Positions 34,111 through 45,545 of a stretch of 64,000 nt of DNA are shown one piece after another (the stretch's first letter is position 1; the number at the start of each line of letters is the position of its first letter). The notes under the pieces were generated by a model that was not told where the DNA came from, made no database searches, and was given only the letters and a program-made list of their open reading frames with translations. This DNA is from Diadema setosum (lineage: Eukaryota; Echinodermata; Echinoidea; Diadematoida; Diadematidae). Location of the stretch: positions 14,108,431 through 14,172,430 of the forward strand of contig NC_092686.1 of NCBI RefSeq assembly GCF_964275005.1. The letters are read 5' to 3'. Both the position numbers and the translations under genes were made by a program.

Positions 34111-37100
34111 ATGAAGAACTTTGGACTTGCGTTTCTAGTCCTGATTGTCGGAACTTTTTTCGTGAGGGACAGCGGTAGGTTGAATTGAATTATCGATAAT
34201 GATTATAAATCCTTTTCATTTATGTCTACTCGAGTATACTTTCACAAGTCTACTCGAGTATACTTTCACAAGTGGCTTTATTTGGGAATACAGACTACAA
34301 TGTATCTACTGTTTTAATGAATTTTTAGACAGTGCATATCGATGTAATCTTATGCAACATCTCCCTGAACTTCCATTCACTGTAAATGGGGAAAAAACTC
34401 ACTTTTGAGGTAAAGCCTTTCATTACATTATTCCGTGGGTATTGGACAAACAGTTTGTTTCTTGGTAGTTATAAAGTACTGTGGTGATTACTTGATCTAT
34501 CATGTCTATTGTTGTAGATTCTTTAGGCCCACTCTTGATATCATATACTGAGGACTAAGTGTTTACATAATTGTTCAACGCACATTGACTATCGCATAAT
34601 GCCTAGTGACAGCTTGTCATTGTGATATTCAGAGGTCCATAGTATAATGCCCCTACCCCTTATTCTGCTCAGAGAGGAGATGTAACATTTCATAGAGAAT
34701 TTTGTGAAATAACCTTTTCATTCATTCCAATTCTAATATTTGATTTTTTTTTTTTTACTCCGCGCCTGAACAGATGCACAGGATGGTCGTCCAGGTAGGT
34801 TGTTTGTTTTCGTGCAGAATCTTTTTTTACATCATAAATACCAACTTATTAACCTGAGTAGTACTGAAACATGCCATTTCATTTTCATTTTGTTAAAAGA
34901 AAAAAAAATCGTTTAATTGGTTCTCCTTTTTAAACTGTTTTTTCTACCAATTTAGACATATTGAAACGTGACGAATGAATTAAACTTTGACCATATCTGA
35001 GCTTTCCCATGACTGTTTTTTCACGTTTTCTTTTATATCATGTATTATTGTAACACAGAACAGAATGCAGAGGTGAAGAGATGCCGATTGCTCAGAAATA
35101 TTCACCTCTTCATAAGAAATGTTTGAAAGAACACCATATTTCCCTTTCAGTTGGGTAACGACAAAAATCCAAATATTAACAAAGAAGAAAGATACGCCGG
35201 AAGTACTATACGATCTCCGATTGCACCCCATCCGATCTTGATCGTTGTGTATTTTGTTTTATTACAAAAAAGATAATCAATAATCAATCAATCGGGACAC
35301 ATTTAGTAGTATCCACTGATCTTCCACGCTGGAGTGAATCGCTTGCAGCTTGTTGGAAAATACTATTGCCAGGGCACTATCGATCATCTCGTCGTGGTAT
35401 TTTAAGAATAAACTTCAATCAGTGGATACTGGTACTTAAAGTTGGTTTGAATGAATGTTTGAAAAGAAAGTATTCTTGGGTTAGTGATTTAGATAATAAA
35501 ATTGGTAATGTAATGAAGGAATGAAATTAAAAAGAGAATGAGGGGTTAGTAGTGTAAAAATAGTATCAAAAAAAGAGGTATGTATATGGATTGTGAAAAA
35601 AAATGTATCAGAGTGTATCAAAATGTTTCATATTGAAATTAAGTTTTGGTATAAATTTTGTTTCTATTGATGAAAACGATTATGAAATTGATGTAAAGGG
35701 TCTTGGATTGATATGTTTGTACATTGTGTTTCCCACTGATGGAGAAAAAAATATTCTTTAAAACAAAAACAAAAAATGGATATACTCTCAACCGAAGGGG
35801 GCGCTCTCCAGGAGTAAAGGGTGTTTGCATAATAAATAAAGCTCGAAATTGTTTGACTCTTTTGATCTCACGATACTCCAAATCGCCTCAGTCAGAAAAG
35901 TTTCTTCGTAGACTCTTTCTATAATATGTGCAAATTCTTTACTACATTATGGATCCCACAAACCTAATTGTCATGCCTTAATTAGTATTATATTATTGTA
36001 TTTTTCGGAAGGACAGACCAAGGGTCTTGCACTTTCACAATCCCACTCCCTCTCCATTTACCCAACGCAATGGCTGTAGCTTAGATTACAAGCCAATGCT
36101 CATTTCATTTTTTTTTTTATTCCTCTTCTCTACAGGACACTTCGGTATTCTACAGCGTCGGTTTCCGTCGAAAAACAGTAGGTTATCGTAAAAATGCAAT
36201 CATTTCATTTTCTTACATAAGTTGTGCCAGGTTTCAGCAGTACAGTTTGACTACATGCCATAATTTCATTTTCTTACATAAGTTGTGCTAGGTTTCAGTA
36301 GTACACTTTGACGACATGCCAGAACTGATGTTGGATTCCCACTTTTACACAATTTTCATACAATCCCATTCCCATTCTCAAACCCTGTTTATGATGTATT
36401 TTCTCTGCAATATAGAAACTACTTGATACCAGGCAGACACGTCACTCTACAAGATGACAATAATTGAGACTTCTTAAACTGACACCCATTTACCCTCCGT
36501 GGCGAAAACGATGTGTAATTGACATGCTGTCAGAAGAGATCACACTCTGGAGGGGTTACAAAATTAACCCTCTTTCCTAACCACTGAGCCTTGTTCCTCC
36601 TGACTCTTAAAACGTCCAAATGACCACTTATATAATACCTAGAAATATCTCCCTCGTTACGAGACCACATATCGAAGGATATAAGTGTTAATTAACACAC
36701 TAACACAATTTTATAAGATCTTCTTAATAAGGCCGTACGAAACCAGCGTTCGTAGACCGTTCGTAGACCGTTCGTAAGTTCGTAGCCTGGTCGATGGTCT
36801 TGTCCAAGATTGTTTTGTTTAGCTTCGTAAGAAACCCTCTCTTCGTATGGCGGCCGTACGAACGTCGTACGAACATCGTTAGAACTACGCAAGACTTTGT
36901 AGGATCGAGAGACAATTCTAGAAGCCTTGAATTCTTGCGATGACTGTGAGAACGTCTTAAGTCGTTCATAGAGGGCTCTTACGTCTTTCGTAAAAATGCC
37001 TTACGAACGGAGATTCGTACGGCGTTCTTACGAACAACTCTTCGAGTTTGTAAGGCGTTCGTAAGGGACTCGTAAGGCGTAGGTACATAATTTGTGCAAA

Positions 37101-37866
37101 TGTTGAGTTTCAGGGGGTATAAAACCAAACGCGCGAAGTTCAAATCCTCACTCTGTTCTAGGTGTTCGACCAGAAAGCATGGGACCAAAAGGGAAGGCAA
37201 TCAAGGGGAAAAGTGGGAAGGAGAAGAGAAGAAAGGAGGGAGATGAGGAGGAAGGAGCGAGAGGGGAAGAGTTGGAGCAACAACCATCTCCTCATCTACT
37301 TCCAGATGCAGCTGCAGTTGTAGTCTCCTTGGCACTACTGCCATCTTGACTATAAAACATTCAACTGTTACAGAATTTTCGACAGGACGCGGCAGCGTCT
37401 TTTTAACAACCCGACAAAATATACAAAACAAAAATTGTAAAAATCTTCCTCTTTTTTTAATAGAAAGACTTAAGAGTGCCGTGAGTTGCACGTACGACAT
37501 TCTCACGACAAAAAGAAATCGTAAGATGGCCGTAAGTCTGATGAACGAATAACTCAAGTCATTCTTACGGAAAAGGTACGAATTCTAGGGCCATTGTATA
37601 ACTGAAAATCATTTCTTTTCTCTGTCAAAGGTCTTAAGTTGTTCTTGTCAATCAAACCGCGTTAGTACGAACTTCGTATGAAGGCCGTAAGAATCTGTGT
37701 CTCATCCCAAGCTGTGTTTGATAAATCCTCAACTTTGGCTTGTTTCTACATCCCTCTTGCAGGGCGACTGTCCGGCACCACAAAACGTGAAGTGAAGGAG
37801 GTCCTAGAGTTCTTTAAGAACACCGACCGCACCAACCATGACGTCGGTGATATAAACAATGACTGA
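34111..37866 (+). CDS. Secreted peptide precursor gene F (4 exons, 76 aa)
   Basis: Exons: 34111-34174, 34774-34794, 36136-36177 and 37763-37866 (231 bases, phase 1). The signal exon is one codon shorter than its paralogs (MKNFGLAFLVLIVGTFF). Exon 2 encodes DAQDGRP, exon 3 GHFGILQRRFPSKN, and the last exon RRLSGTTKREVKEVLEFF with a tail ending GDINND. The middle has about +4 net charge and the tail about -4 by counting Lys/Arg against Asp/Glu. A ~1-kb insertion with CGTAAG-type motifs (36716-37705) sits in the last intron. An in-phase short alternative end lies at 34957. No family name is known to me. Confidence 0.78.
34223..34271. repeat. Tandem duplication of 24 bases
   Basis: TCTACTCGAGTATACTTTCA followed by CAAG occurs twice in a row in gene F intron 1. 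Gene E has one copy (about 29581-29610) with changes. Confidence 0.85.
34957..34979 (+). pseudogene. Candidate alternative terminal exon of gene F
   Basis: After a long pyrimidine tract and ATTTAG the sequence reads, in phase with exon 2, DILKRDE and then TGA. It corresponds to the relic exons of C and E at the same place after exon 2. Use would give a 35-residue precursor. Confidence 0.4.
36205..36325. repeat. Tandem duplication of ~62 bases
   Basis: TTTTCTTACATAAGTTGTGC through the TTTGACNACATGCC end is present twice with a few changes, right after gene F exon 3. Paralogs E and G have one copy. Confidence 0.8.
36716..37705. mobile_element. Insertion with CGTAAG/CTTACG motif arrays at both ends
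   Basis: The homologous intron of gene E has no such segment. Both flanks are packed with CGTACGAA, TTCGTAAG and CTTACGAAC words in both orientations (36730-37085 and 37490-37690). The outer ends are roughly inverted (TTCTTA...GGCC / GGCCGTAAGAA). A GC-richer centre has GGTATAAAACC (about 37118) and a short open frame. The layout fits a non-autonomous DNA transposon with subterminal repeats. The superfamily is not determined. Confidence 0.6.
37179..37349 (+). CDS. Unknown 56-aa Lys/Arg/Glu-rich open frame inside the insertion
   Basis: It starts ATGGGACCAAAAGG about 60 bases after a TATAAAA motif. The product begins MGPKGKAIKGKSGKEKRRKE, then an acidic stretch, then a hydrophobic Ala/Val/Leu end. 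The composition is low complexity and may be fortuitous. It could be a captured first exon or the stub of a transposon gene. A 118-codon frame on the other strand covers the same bases. Confidence 0.25.
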   Translation: MGPKGKAIKGKSGKEKRRKEGDEEEGARGEELEQQPSPHLLPDAAAVVVSLALLPS

Positions 37867-38008
37867 AAAGACGCCCGCTTTGTCCATAGACCTTGAATAG
37901 TTCTCTGAGTTTGTGGACACGTAATGCCTATTCCACTTAAGCAACCACACAATAAAACATTAAGCAAATTGATGAAAACAAGGATTTTTTCATGTTGCTG
38001 TTTGAAAC

Positions 38009-38014
38009 AATAAA
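38009..38014 (+). terminator. Poly(A) signal of gene F
   Basis: GAAACAATAAATGCAAG, 143 bases after the stop, in the conserved 3' untranslated block. Confidence 0.7.
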
Positions 38015-38477
38015 TGCAAGAAAGCTATAAAATTTCAAATGTTCACTTTCTTCTTTTTTTTTGTGTGTGTAACACGTTCTGTTACTTGTTATAGATCATT
38101 ATGTGTGTCTTTTCCTGTAAACAATGGCTTCTTTGAGCATCGTATGTTTTCAATCATCTCTTCTCTATATTCAAAGAAATGAATCGGATGGGGGAATTTG
38201 TACGTGCTACTACATTGTTATTTAGGCCAAGGTCACACACGTCCCAAGACATGTTGACAACCTGCAGCATCCCAAAAACAGTGGCAACAATTAGTGACAT
38301 GTTTTCGGCGCCCCAACCCAAAAGTTTTAGTTCGTGACTAGTTGGCGTTCGGTTGCTGACAGATTGCTGAACTATTGCAAGCTAATTGGTCTTTAAGAGC
38401 TGATTTCGCTGAGCAAGCGAACGGTTTGCAAATGTTGCCAATGTCGAAGAAAAAAAATTTAAGGTAATTTATACAAA

Positions 38478-38519
38478 TATATATAACATATATAGTAAGT
38501 ATATATATATCTATATATA

Positions 38520-38583
<64 letters not shown>

Positions 38584-38620
38584 ATGTATATATACATATA
38601 TATATATACATATACATATA
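38478..38620. repeat. TA microsatellite
   Basis: A TATATA run of about 140 bases with some CTA and GTA changes. It lies after the F 3' flank block (38220-38440) and just before the orphan promoter block. Confidence 0.9.
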
Positions 38621-38739
38621 AACTGAAACAAAGTTAATGCTGTATTAACCAACAGTTTATTTCTGCACACAAAGTGTTTGTCAAGTGTTGATACTGAGAG
38701 AACAATAACAATTGTTGTTTTATCATCTTTATAATACAA

Positions 38740-39672
38740 TCATGTCACTGATTTCAAAACTGTCATTCGTCCGATGTATATGTTCACGTAATTTATGTAG
38801 TGTCCACAGAAGTTTTTAAGTGCAGTGATATGAGACGCGGTACACCGTGTGGTACGTGGTGGAAATGGTTCGTCTCCTTCACGATAAAATGTATGGTTTG
38901 TAAAAGTTTTGTCAACTGCACAATACATATTGAACGAGAATTTGATGGACCATTCCATTCAATTTCCACATTGTTGTTACTGAACAAACAGGGCCGACGT
39001 AACCGGGGGTGCTCGCCTGCACACACTCACGCACATATTTTTTTTTTCACAAAAAAAAAGGCTTCACTTTTCGTTGTTTATCTTTGGTTGTCGGCAGACG
39101 TTGTTAGAGGAGTGATATCGAAAACTGTAAAACTTGTCAGCCGATTTTGATCGGGAAATAGCATCCAAAAGTGTGAATACATTGTTTGCCTTGTCAGCGA
39201 CATAATTACCTCTAATCCAGTTGTCTTAACAAGGTGGCGCCTGCCCCTGACAGACCGACAGGCACCAAGATTTTGAAGCATTGTTCCCATTAAGCAGCAA
39301 TGTTGTATGCGTGGGTAGTATTACCGAGACAGTCAAAAGGCTCTGAATTTGTATACCTGTCATCATTGTAGTTTGCGTGATATGCTGAAATTGTGCGGTT
39401 GACGAATTATGAAAGCATCGTATTTATTTTGGAGAAGATGATCCCATTCTGCTTTGTTGTCTGACACTATTGCACTATTTCGCAAGGAGAAAAAAAAATG
39501 CAAATCTATGTCCGGTGCTGCATAACAGGTAAACAGAAAGCAAGCCTGTATCAGACGTTTTTGGTTAGTACAGTAGATGATTAAAACTGTAAGCTGCTTG
39601 GAGGGGTCCAAAGAGTCTACCTTGGTTGTTACCGCATTAAGATCACTTCATTCTTGTAATTCTATCTTCCTC
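38740..39672 (+). promoter_or_regulatory. Orphan promoter block, gene missing
   Basis: It aligns with the gene G block and the others: GTCACTGATTTCAAAACTGTC at the start, ACCATTCCATTCAATTTCC, AGACAGTCAAAAGGCTC, GAAGATGATCCCATTCTGC, CTTGGAGGGGTCCAAAGAGT at the end. The expected signal-peptide exon never appears. A MITE and then a LINE tail follow directly. The gene body was probably lost by deletion between repeats. Confidence 0.65.
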
Positions 39673-39944
39673 AATAGGCGCGGTCAGACTGGCAAAAGAT
39701 CGCGAAGTTTAAGATCGCGATCTTTAAGATCTCGAAGTTTTGCCAGACGAGTGTGACCGCAAACTTCCCGCGAAACTTCCCGCGAAACTTTTCGATCTAT
39801 TTGCGGGCGGTGCCTCCGAAGCGCGAGGCCATTGTCATGTGTCATGTGCATTGTTACGGCGCACTCTTGCTTGCGCGCGTACCAATGGCCCAAACTTCGC
39901 GATCTTAAACTTCTCGATCTTTTGCCAGTCTGACCGCGCCTATT
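39673..39944. mobile_element. MITE with ~45-bp inverted ends
   Basis: The left end is CAATAGGCGCGGTCAGACTG followed by GCAAAAGATCGCGAAG. The right end is its reverse complement (CAGTCTGACCGCGCCTATTG). The interior is GC-rich with AAACTTCCCGCGAAACTT repeats. No transposase. It sits where the gene of the orphan promoter should begin. Confidence 0.8.
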
Positions 39945-40410
39945 GTTCCCAAAACGAAAGCATGTGGGGTGACAGATCTTTTGTTCATGCTGGATCCTTT
40001 CTCCGAAACAAGCTTCCTATACATGGTGCTAATATCACCTTAGTTGATTCTTTTAAAACAACACTGAAAACACATCTATTCCATGCAGCATAACAATTAT
40101 AATGGTTAGTTTCCACATATGTCTTTTGCTCTTTCTTTCCTCTATATCTTTCTCTTTTTACGGGGTGCGAGGAATGTGCGCTCAGACCAATGAGGTTGCA
40201 GACTCTCCCACCTCCGTGCTCTGAGTGGTATGGGACATTACAAAGAAATATCCTGTACACCTATCACCATTGTTGTTTATGACTATTATTATTATCGTTG
40301 TTATTTTTGTTATTTTTATCATCATTATCACATGTATTGTCACTTTTTTATCATTACTACCATATTCAACATCATTCTATTTATTATTATATTTTATACA
40401 TATCAATATA
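39945..40410 (+). mobile_element. CR1/L2-like LINE 3' end
   Basis: The frame ending at 40093 encodes MWGDRSFVHAGSFLRNKLP and SFKTTLKTHLFHAA, the typical C-terminus of a LINE reverse-transcriptase protein. The 3' region has a hairpin-prone stretch (GGTGCGAGGAATGTGCGCTC) and ends in ATT-rich repeats. It is homologous to the stretch before other promoter blocks in the array. Confidence 0.75.
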
Positions 40411-40455
40411 AACAGGTCGCTGATTTCAAAACTGTTATTCGTCCGATGCGTCCAC
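40411..40455 (+). promoter_or_regulatory. Gene G promoter block, first fragment
   Basis: CAGGTCGCTGATTTCAAAAC and TTATTCGTCCGATGCG align with the start of the orphan block (38743 onward). The block continues at 42183 after a TTAA-flanked insertion. Confidence 0.65.
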
Positions 40456-42182
40456 TTAAAGGACAAGTCCACCTTCATATACATAAGGATTGAGAGAATG
40501 CAGCAATACTAGTAGAACACATCAGTGAAAGTTTGAGGAAAATTGGACAATCCGTTTAAAAGTTACGAATATTTTAAGTATCTGCGCAGTCACTGCTGGA
40601 AGAGAAGACTACTACAGTGTATGATGTCACATGCGTACAACTATATAAGGAAAATAAAAAGAGAATTTCACAAAACTTTTCATTTTGAATAAAGTGCACA
40701 TTTCTTTGACTTGCAACTGACGTATGTTAAGGGTAATATTATTCTCCCTGCCTTCTGAAAGAGAGAAGTCGAGTGTTCTTTTGCTATGCGAGAAAAATGG
40801 AAATATGTTGAATTTTCTTTATTCTTTCTTTATATCGTTGTACTCATGTGACATCACAAGCTATAGTAGTCTTTTCATCCAGCCGTGACTGAGCAGAAAC
40901 TTCAAAAATTCTTAACTTTTTAACGGATTGTCCGATTTTGCTCAAACTCTCACATATAGTCCATGGGCCAAGAGGCGAAAAATTGGTTATTGGTACCATC
41001 TCAGGTGGCAATACCTTTTTGGTGTCATTTTGTTTGTTGGGCATAGATATGCTTATCAAGCTATGATAGCATTTCCAAATGAGTAGCTTAGTCCTAATAA
41101 ATGAATTTTTAACCAATTTGGTCTCGTTTTTATATCCCTATACTTTTGAATCGAGGCTAACCGCTATAGAAACAAGAGCACGGTCTTCTGTATGTCCATG
41201 GAGCTCATGGTATGTACACAGGTGTTCTGTTGTAAACGCGGTGCGCTTAGTATTTATTCAAGGCGGCGAAGGGAATATCCAAAGGGTGATGCTGTCCAGA
41301 GCTAAACGCGGTGCGTTTAGTCTTTATTCAATGTAGCTTTATTTCCATCAAACAATGAACCGGTACACTACAATACGTAATAATAAATACTATTGTAAAT
41401 GAGCAGAGTGATTTTTTTTTTTAAACTGATGTATTTGTTGAGAGGGTAGTATAAAAACAGTATAGATAATTCCTTTTATTAGTAACTTACACTACCCTTT
41501 CAACAAATACATCAGTTTTAAATAAAAATCACTCTGCTCATGTACATGATTGTTGTGTACCGGTACATTGTTTCTGCATTATCTTTCATTGTTGGATGGA
41601 AATAAAGCGACAGTGGCGTGGCATTGGCGTTTCCACCGTAGCGTTTTCACCGGAAAATGATGAATACATTTGAAAAATACGGCAAAATCCACTAGGAATT
41701 GTTGTTTTGTTTTTTTGTTTTTTTTTTTTTTTGCTTTTTAGATAAAGGTATATACACTGTATCATTAGCTTTGGATATTCCTTCGCCGTCTTGAATAAAG
41801 ACTAAGCGCTGTGGACATCAAAACCCTTGGATATTCCCTTCGCTGCCTTGAATAAAGACTAAGCGCACTGCGATTACAACAGAACACCTGTGGACATACA
41901 GAAGACAGTGCTCTTCTTTCTATAGCGGTTAGTTTCGATTCAGAAGTAAAGGGATATAACAGCGAAACCAAACGGGTTAAAAATTCATTTATTAGGACTA
42001 AGCTACTCATTTGGAAATGCTTGATAAGCATATCTATGCCCGACAAACAAAATGACACCAAGAAGGTTTTGCCACCTCAGATGGTACCAATATCTGGCCT
42101 GGCCCATGGACTAATATGTGTTTTACTAATATTGCTGCATTCACTCAACCCACATGTCTATGAAGGTGAACTTGTCCTTTAA
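40456..42182. mobile_element. TTAA-flanked MITE split by a nested palindrome
   Basis: The ends TTAAAGGACAAGTCCACCTT and the inverted AAGGTGAACTTGTCCTTTAA have TTAA on both sides. The orphan block at 38785-38800 gives the empty site. A second element (about 40958-42116) is inserted inside it. The outer element's own body holds a further inverted pair (TGACATCA near 40625 and 40850). Confidence 0.8.
40958..42116. mobile_element. Palindromic foldback element, copy 1
   Basis: The arms start TAGTCCATGGGCCA on the left and end TGGCCCATGGACTA on the right. They run inward for about 350 bases through GTGTCATTTTGTTTG and CCTAATAAATGAATTTTTAA to GCGGTGCGCTTAGT units. The centre is a further palindrome built around CCGGTACA and ATCACTCTGCTCAT. 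Copy 2 lies at 48982-50177. Confidence 0.8.
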
Positions 42183-42593
42183 TTTATGTAGTATCAACAG
42201 AAGTTTAAGTGCAATGATATTAGACGTGGTTCACAGTGTACTACGTGGTGAAAATGGTTCGTCTCCTTCAGATAAAATGCGCTGCTTGTAACGGTTTTGT
42301 CAACTGCACAATACATATTCAACGAGAATTTGATGGACCATTCCATTCAATTTCCTCCTTGCTGTTACTGAACAAACAGCACCGACGTAACCGGGGGTGC
42401 CCGCCTCCACCCCTACTTTTTTTTTTCACTCCCCCCCCCCCCAGCACCCACACACGCACACTTTTTTTTTCAGAAAAAAAAGGCTTGAGTTTTCGTTGCT
42501 CATCCTTGGTTGTCAGCAGACGTTGTTAGAGGATTGCTATCAATAACTGTAAAGCTTGGCAGCCGATTTTGATCGAGAAATAGCATCCAATAG
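42183..42593 (+). promoter_or_regulatory. Gene G promoter block, second fragment
   Basis: It aligns with 38800-39170 of the orphan block (CAGAAGTTTAAGTGCA, ACCATTCCATTCAATTTCC, CGACGTAACCGGGGGTGC). It is interrupted at 42593 by the next transposon. Confidence 0.7.
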
Positions 42594-43869
42594 CAGGCCC
42601 GTAGCCAGGGGGGGGGGGGGGGGGGTGCGTCGGGTGCGTACGCACCCCCCCCCCCCCAAATTCTGAAAGGTCCACTTTTTCATAATAACGGTTTTTAGCA
42701 ATTCTCAAGATAACAATCCAAATAAATATAAAGACACATTATTATGCTACGTAAATGTGGAAGAGTACGTTTAACAATGTTAAAAATAATTGTACGAAAC
42801 CCTTTTGTTGTATGAACCATCGGATCGTCCCCATGCACACAAACACAAATGTTATGTATCAATTTGTGCGAGCTATTATTATATTGGCACTGCATGCCAT
42901 GGCCCTTGGCGCGTGTGACCTGTGTTTTTTTTTTCCACTGGCCGCCCGAGTACGTGCGATTCGTGGATGACATTGAGGTTGACACTTGCATTTTTTCACA
43001 GGAACAGAGGTAAGTGGATGAAAATCTAATAGCCTCAAGTTTACGTATAATGTTTTTATTATGATAAGAATTAAAGAAATTTCCTCGAAATTATAACTAT
43101 AATCGAAAACCTGAGACATTTTATATCTACGTCTCACAAAGATATAGTACATGTATATAAGTACATGTTGGCATGATAATGCCTGGGGATAGATTATTAT
43201 GTCAACTATTTTCCATTATGAATGCATGCTCCAATCAAATTGTGAAAAGGTGGTCATGAATTAGCATTTCTTACGAACGATCAGGAGAGACAAAATGAGT
43301 CGGATTGGATTACAATTCTCACTTACAGCTTTGTAGAAGTCTGAGTCAACAGTATCACACAGTACTTCAAGACGTATTATAGTACAAACGATTTCTTGAG
43401 CCTGCACCGTTTCAGGCTCTGTTCTGGATACAGCGGTAGAAACTCATTCTTTTCTTTCTTTTTTATTTTATCATTATTTACTAATCTCTTTTCTAACTTA
43501 CAGGTAGCGGATTTCTTTGCAGGCCAAATTCGGAAATGTAGTGTTGATTATTACTTATACATTTTCTCATGTTGTGACAGTTCTATTGGTTCTCATTTTA
43601 AAGTGAGCCAAAACCTAAAAAAATTTTCACTTATAATTTCCAAAGAGTATTATGCAGGCACGCAAACTCATTTTAGTTGTATTTCATTTAAATGTAATGG
43701 GTAAGAGGGTATGAGAGAGAATGGAAAGTGCTGAGCTATGAAGTAAAATGGTAAAGTAAAAAGTTTGTCAGATAGTATTACAAAAGAAACTCATTCTTTT
43801 TTGTTTGTTTATTTTATCATTATTTACTTATCTCTCTTCTAACTTAAAGGTAGTGGATCTCTTTGCAGC

Positions 43870-45545
43870 CAGTGGCGTATCTAGGGGGGGGGGGGGGCAA
43901 GGGGGGTACGTGCCCCGGGCGCCACTCCTTGGGGGCGCAAAAAAAAACGAAAAAAAAAAACGAAGAAGAAGAAGAAAAAAAGAAAAGAAAAAGAAGAAGA
44001 AGAAGAAAAAAAAAAAAAAAAAAACTCGCCCGGAAGGGGGAGGGAGAATGGTAAGGGGGGGGGGGGGGGGGGGCAGAAAACCAAATCAAACAAGATAAAA
44101 ACAAAACATGATGATGACGCGGACAAAACGACAATGTTTATTGTGTTCACACAAACATTCTATGTTCTGTGAGCTGAAATACAAAAATTTTCGGCTCGCT
44201 CGCTGCGCTCGCTCGCCAAAATTTGTATAAAAAAGAAGGTAAGAACAAAACGTGATGATGACAAAATGGCAGTGTCTATTGTGTTCACACATGTCATTTT
44301 ATATTTAGCAGGCAAAATGTTTCACGGAGCAGCGGCTGCAATTTCATTCCTTCTGAAGCGATCGCCCATTGGATCAAAAGAGGGCGTCAACGGTTTCGAA
44401 CATACGGGGGGGGGCGCAAAAAAACAATAACAAATCAAACAAGATAAGAACAAAACGTAATGATGACGCGGAAATATACAAATTTTGGCTCACTCGCTCG
44501 TACTAATTTAGAGTATTTTTTCAAGTCCTCAGTTTGTTGGTATAAATCGTTATCTATAAGGTCGTCACTATATTTTGATTAGAATTGTAAGATTTAATAA
44601 GCAAAAAATGACAAGAGTTTCATGATTTGTAAGCTGAAATAGAAAAATTTTCTGCTCGCTCGCTGCGCTCGCTCGCCAAAATTTGTTTAAAAAAAGAGAA
44701 GAAGATAAGAACAAAACGTGACGATGACGCGGACAAAATGATAATGTCTATTGTGTTCACTCATGTCATTTTATATTTAGCAGGAAAAATGTTACACGGA
44801 GCAGCGACTGCAATTTCATTCGTTCTGAAGCGATCGCCGATTGGATCAAAAGAGGACGCCAACGGTTTCGAACATACGGGGAAGGGGGGCGCAAGAAGAA
44901 AATAAAAAAAGATAAGAAAAAAAAACGTAATGATGACGCAGAAATATACAAATTTCGGCTCACTCGCTCGTACTAGTTTAGAGTATTTTTTCAAGTCCTC
45001 AGTTTGTTGGTATAAATCGTTATCTATAAGGTCGTCACTATAATTGTGAGATTTAATAAGCAAAAAATGACAAGAATTCCATGTTTTGTAAGCTGAAATA
45101 CAAAAATTTTCGGCTCGCTCGCTGCGCTCGCTCGCCAAAATTTATATAAAAAAAAATATAAGAACAATACGTGATGATGACGAGGACATTTACAAATTTC
45201 AGCACACTCGCGCGCACTAATTTAGAGTACTTTTTTAAGTCCTCAGTTCTTTTGGTATAAATCGATATCTATAAGGCTGCCACTATATCTTGATTAGAAT
45301 TGTAAGATTTGGTAAGCAAAAAATGACAAAAATTCCATGTTTTGCTCGCTCGCCAAAATCTTTCAAAATTCATTACATTTAAATCACCCTCAAAAAGATC
45401 CCTTTTAAGTGCTTGAAAAAGCATCATGCGGACTTTGTTTAAAGTCCCTACCGGGATGGGGTAGGGGTTGAACACTTTTTTTCAGAAATTAGGGGCGCAA
45501 TTTTCGTGCTTGCCCCGGGCGCCGTTTTCCCTAGATACGCCACTG
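43870..45545. mobile_element. Nested hAT-type element with internal tandem repeats
   Basis: The ends are CAGTGGCGTATCTAGGG and the inverted CCCTAGATACGCCACTG. An 8-base target duplication TTTGCAGC lies at 43862-43869 and 45546-45553, as expected for hAT. The interior has a unit of about 460 bases repeated (44191, 44651 and 45110, with a partial at 45343). Each starts with CGGCTCGCTCGCTGCGCTCG, followed by CTCGCCAAAATTT. No transposase frame. Confidence 0.88.

Noticed and set aside
43805..44150. Lys/Arg/Glu-rich and Phe/Ser-rich frames of 60-97 codons
   Set aside because: They cross the G runs and AAG/AAA repeats of the hAT element; composition is purely repeat-driven and no family resemblance exists.
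44191..45150. CRISPR-like array of regularly spaced repeats
   Set aside because: The units are ~460 bases of similar sequence within a transposon of a eukaryotic genome, not short repeats with unique spacers.
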